From the NCBI RefSeq assembly GCF_000189635.1, contig NW_002476185.1, positions 293,886 to 357,885 on the forward strand: a stretch of DNA of 64,000 nucleotides, in the 5' to 3' direction. The translations under genes were made by a program, and so were the position numbers. This DNA comes from Tetrahymena thermophila SB210 (taxonomy: Eukaryota > Ciliophora > Oligohymenophorea > Hymenostomatida > Tetrahymenidae). Shown one piece after another: positions 60,401 to 64,000 of the stretch (the stretch's first letter is position 1; every line of letters starts with the position of its first letter). The notes beneath the pieces were generated by a model. That model saw only the letters and a list, made by a program, of their open reading frames with translations, searched no databases and was not told the DNA's origin.

Positions 60401-61503
60401 TGTAAAGGGAAGGAATTTTAGACCACTAAATACTAACAATATCGGTTCCTAAGTAAAAGCTTTAAATTATTTCCTTATTTTTAATATTCCAGCAGACTAC
60501 TTTTTGATCAACTCCTCCAGTAATTATTAAAGAAGGGTCAGTAGTGCACCAAGAAAGAGCTGAAATACCACGAACGTGTCCATTTTCTAATGAAACATAA
60601 GGACCTCTTGTATCACGAAGATCCCAAATATGCAACTCTGGCTTCTTTTCATCATCATAGTTAATAGAAAATTGTAAAGGAATTTCGGGATTCCATGCTA
60701 AGCACAAATTCTTTGGACCCTAAGTATGCTAATAAATATCAGGAGTTTAGAAACTGACTTAACTTGTCTTCAAATTCCAGACAACTGCAACACCGTTACT
60801 TGAAGCAGAAGCTAAAACGTGGGGGACCTTTTTATTCCAAGAAACAGAGGTTATGTAACCACCTTAATGCAAATTAGTATCACAAGGAGCGATAATATCT
60901 GGATTTTCAATCTCTTTTGAAATATCAACAACAAGAACCTCATCACCACCAATAGCGATTAAATTTGGCTTATAACTATTATATTCTACTGCATAAACAG
61001 GAACGCTAAATTCTATTTATATTAAAAAATAATTCTAAATATTTTTATTCAAAACTTTGAAAATGTCTTTATAATTCTAATAAACTATTATTAATTTGGA
61101 CCTAAATTTTGATACCTTTAATTAAGCACAATCTGCCAACATCATAAGTAAGAGCATCTGGATTGGCTTTGGTTTAAGTGATAATTTGATTTGCATCATA
61201 AATGACAAAAGAGCCATCAGTGTGACCAATACAAATAAGTCCATAAGGGAAATTTCCAGTATCTTCACCAAATGTAGACCATGTAATGGAAGAAGCTGGA
61301 ACTTGCATAAGAGTGACACCTAAGCGATTTGGTTAAAGTCCTTTTTCAGCTGCATCAAAGGTCATGATTTGCAAAAGGAATTGCTCGCTACCATGCAATT
61401 CCTAACTTACTTGAGTTTGAGCAACTGCAAATAAGAAATTATTCTTCTTAGAATCACTCCAGGAAACAATACCACCATTCTATACTTCTTTAAGGCAAGA
61501 CAT
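57427..61503 (-). CDS. SEC31: COPII coat subunit SEC31
   Basis: Four exons: 61503-61116, 61012-60267, 60178-59733, 59665-57427; 1272 residues, near the 1220-1273 of yeast and animal SEC31. It starts MSCLKEVQNGGIVSWS, then seven-blade WD40 units such as YGLICIGHTDGSFVIYDA, GGYITSVSWNKKVPHVLASA, HIWDLRD and GISALSWCTTDPSLIITGG. NPPKWYQPVVGATF marks the end of the propeller. The helical solenoid includes GNYEGAIDCSMKCGRMAEAL. A long Pro/Asn/Gln-rich linker contains a tandem PPPVMN repeat (about 58506-58590). The C-terminus (EGFINANIGLF..., ITSLKRLI) matches the SRA1-like end. It forms, with SEC13, the outer cage of ER-to-Golgi vesicles. Phases join exactly. Identification is firm. Confidence 0.94.
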
Positions 61504-63088
61504 TTTTATTTAATTTCTGTAAATTGTATAAATTCAATAGAACTTTTAATATTTTATTTTTTTTTGTCTGATTTGAAAATATTTTGTCCTTGTTTTCTAC
61601 TAAAAATCTTGACTTCTTTGATATATTTATTTTGTTTGTTTTTGATGTTAATTACTTGAGACAAATAATTTATTTTATTTTTATTTATATTTTTTATATG
61701 ATATCAATCTCCTCTTTTAATTTATAATAATTAAAAGTCAATCAATATCTTTTAATCAAAATGCATAAAATCTATTTAATTTATTATATGAAATTACTAA
61801 CAAACACATTTTAATTAATTGTAAAAAACTGCTTTTTTAAATTAATTAATATCTTTCTATTAAAAATTTCATTTACTCTCTCTCTCAATTGCTTATAAAT
61901 TAAATACTAAAAAATATAGACACTAATTACTTAGTATCTATAAAGAACGTGGTTTCATATGATTAATTTAGATTCCCTTTACATTTTAATTAACAACAAG
62001 CTTCATCTACTACAACTTAGCTTATGAAATCTTTGTTAAATCTCTTAAAACTTCAATCCACGTATAATAACTGTTAAATCTGATTAATACCACAATTTAA
62101 ATTATTAATTTAATGGCTATATAGAAAGAATAAATTTAGCTTAAATTATAAATTTCATGTTTGCTGATATTTATTTTAAAAAGTAGTAAATTTATTATAT
62201 TATTTTGAACAAATATATTATTTTATTTAAAAAATAATTTATAAATGGATATATTAACATAGAATGAATATCTATCTAAAGAGTTTTTAAATTTTTTGCA
62301 TGTTATTAAACATAAATTAAAAAATAAAAGAGTATCAAATATTTTTTAGTCTGTCTATTAATAATGAAAACAATAATAGAAATTTTTATAGAAAAATAAA
62401 ATATAATTTAAAATAAAAAATAGTTTTATTTTAAAACTTAAAAATTAAATGACTATTTATTCATACATAAACAGTCTGTTTAATAATTAAATGATAAATT
62501 CAATTATAATATAATTTAATATTCTTAAAACTACTCAAGTAACTTTAATTTTTTAAAACAAGAAAGTTTTATTAACAAGATAGAGAGACTATTTATATTT
62601 ACATATGCTATAAATTAAGTAGTAAAGCCATTTCATCCTCTCCTTTTTAAAATGATTGATCTTATCCTATGTTATGTTAAAAGAATTTGGTTTATTTCTA
62701 TTTTAATATTTTTGAAAAATTATATTTTAATTTTTAAAAAAATTATTCTTTAATTTTAGATTTTAGTGTATTTATTCTTAATTTCTTAAAAATCTATTAA
62801 AATTGTAAACTAAAAGCTTAAAGATTCTTACTTTTCATTTTGATTTTTACAAATAAGAAATAAAACGCAAAATTTTTTATAGATCTATTGATAAATAAAT
62901 TATTTTATGACTGAAAATTTTAGAATTTGAATAAAATATTTATATTTTTAATTTGATTAGTTTATATGCATTATTTAATTTGAAGTAATTCACTAAAAAG
63001 ATATAAAAATATATCCATAAATAAATTTTTTTGAAAAGATAATAATCTGTTAAAGCAATTTATAAGTAGAAATTAATTATAGTCTTAA
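61504..63088. other. Divergent intergenic region
   Basis: Upstream of SEC31 (-) and the last gene (+). A+T-rich with a CTCT run near 61873. No exon, repeat or RNA gene recognised. Confidence 0.5.
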
Positions 63089-63418
63089 ATGAACGCTTTG
63101 ATTTTCAGAAATACAAATTTTCTTTTTAATTGGATTTCCCAATCATCCTCAATGTTAGGATTATTAGGTATTAGAAAAAATATGAGCTTTTAGCTATAAG
63201 AAGAAACTGCTGAGGACAAAACATAAAAAAAACTTAATGAATTATTGTAAGGTGCATTTGATTTCACAAATAGAAATGCAAGACCTCCCAAAAAAGCAAA
63301 CCACGGAGCTAGACCTTGCTCTTCAGTTATGAGAAGATTAAAAAAGAAGTATTTTTATAGAAGAACCAAAGAAGCTATGACTCCTGAAATGGAACCTAAA
63401 AAGAAGTTTGAGCTTTGA
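63089..63418 (+). CDS. Small basic protein, possibly a mitochondrial ribosomal protein
   Basis: Single exon, 109 residues. The N-terminus (MNALIFRNTNFLFNWISQ) is amphipathic and lacks acidic residues, as in mitochondrial targeting peptides. The core NRNARPPKKANHGARPCSSV (about 64-83), followed by MRRLKKKYFYRRTKEAM, is strongly basic and looks like an rRNA-binding segment. Small conserved proteins with a similar P-K-K-A-N-x-G-x-R-P block exist in mitochondrial ribosomes as far as I recall, but I cannot name the subunit. The last residues (EMEPKKKFEL) are charged. It is the most telomere-proximal gene, with its stop 478 bases from the first telomeric repeat. Coding status is well supported by composition; function is tentative. 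Confidence 0.72.
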
Positions 63419-63895
63419 AAAAATTTGATAATTATTTAAATTAAGAATAATATAAAATTTAATTCTTCTTGGCAAAAAGTGACATTAAGTTTAATAAATT
63501 GCTAAAGTAATGCACTATTTAGAAGATTTATATAAGTTTAAAGATTTATAAATGGTATTTCAAGTAGCATAGGCTGTAATTACTTACTTATGTACGTGTT
63601 AAATAAATATATTTGCTATTATGAAATATTATTCTTAACTATTAATATCATTTATTTTCTTCTAATTGTTTGTTATATATGTTAATATTCCTTTATTTTC
63701 TAGAAAAAATTAATTGCAAAGTTTTTTATTAAAATATTTTTCTGAGTTTTAAAACGATATCAAAAATTATTAAAAATTGAAATAAATAATTCTAATTATC
63801 TCCAAGTAAATCTTTTTAAATGTTCATTTTTTATTTTTAAGCTATTTATCATTCAAATAATTGTGAATAATAAATAGTATTAATTAATTAATTAA
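63419..63895. other. Subtelomeric A+T-rich spacer
   Basis: Unique A+T-rich DNA between the last gene and the telomere, ending in an (ATTA)n run. No subtelomeric repeat family is seen. Confidence 0.7.
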
Positions 63896-64000
63896 TTGGG
63901 GTTGGGGTTGGGGTTGGGGTTGGGGTTGGGGTTGGGGTTGGGGTTGGGGTTGGGGTTGGGGTTGGGGTTGGGGTTGGGGTTGGGGTTGGGGTTGGGGTTG
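63896..64000 (+). repeat. Macronuclear telomere, (TTGGGG)n
   Basis: Seventeen and a half perfect TTGGGG repeats with the G-rich strand running 5' to 3' to the end, as expected for a right chromosome end. This hexamer is the Tetrahymena-type telomere repeat. The junction is abrupt after TTAATTAATTAATTAA. Confidence 0.99.

Noticed and set aside
1..64000. CRISPR arrays, bacterial-type operons, ribosome-binding sites
   Set aside because: None seen; the telomere, spliceosomal introns and code 6 show a eukaryotic nuclear chromosome.

Overview
The window is the right-hand end of a macronuclear chromosome from a ciliate, almost certainly a Tetrahymena. The last 105 bases (63896-64000) are a pure (TTGGGG)n telomere. 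The DNA is about 80% A+T. Every recognisable gene reads through in-frame TAA and TAG as glutamine and ends only at TGA (genetic code 6). Introns are short, A+T-rich and GT...AG. There are no operons, insertion sequences, tRNA or rRNA genes that I could see.

I built gene models by translating with code 6 and joining exons wherever splice sites, reading phase and family homology agreed. Left to right: FHA-domain protein (-, 407-1210); UBE2H/UBC8-type E2 (-, 2989-4233); a 4.1 kb A+T desert; ankyrin protein (+, 8398-9342); small secreted Cys-rich peptide (-, 11144-11374); two-TM ciliate membrane protein (+, 12521-15523); opine-dehydrogenase-family enzyme ending in a PTS1-like SRL (+, 17099-18319); C2H2-like zinc-finger protein (-, 21236-21946); charged coiled-coil protein (-, 24261-27037); acyl-CoA-binding/ankyrin protein (+, 28737-29822); a divergent Y-family DNA-polymerase-like protein without catalytic carboxylates but with a C-terminal PIP box (+, 31201-32899); a Q/N-rich 1096-residue protein (-, 33015-36421); complex I subunit NDUFA2 (+, 37102-37775); a tandem duplication of a long E2-fold protein (+, 39784-41949 and 43080-44927); a decayed reading frame (about 45329-46260); TVP23 (+, 46487-47640); a 13-exon leucine-rich-repeat gene built almost wholly of 90-nt exons (-, 48534-50501) with relic exons behind it; DHHC palmitoyltransferase with a polyQ tail (+, 52522-54590); DCN1-like protein (-, 55262-56588); SEC31 (-, 57427-61503); and a small basic protein (+, 63089-63418) 0.48 kb from the telomere.

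The genes are a mixture of housekeeping functions (COPII coat, Golgi TVP23, palmitoylation, cullin neddylation, complex I, ubiquitin transfer) and fast-evolving ciliate-specific ones. I see no joint pathway among neighbours. The most novel items are the Y-family-like protein with missing active-site residues, the 90-nt-exon LRR gene caught in the act of gaining and losing exons, and the E2-like tandem duplication with a micro-inversion and a Trp-to-TGA truncation.
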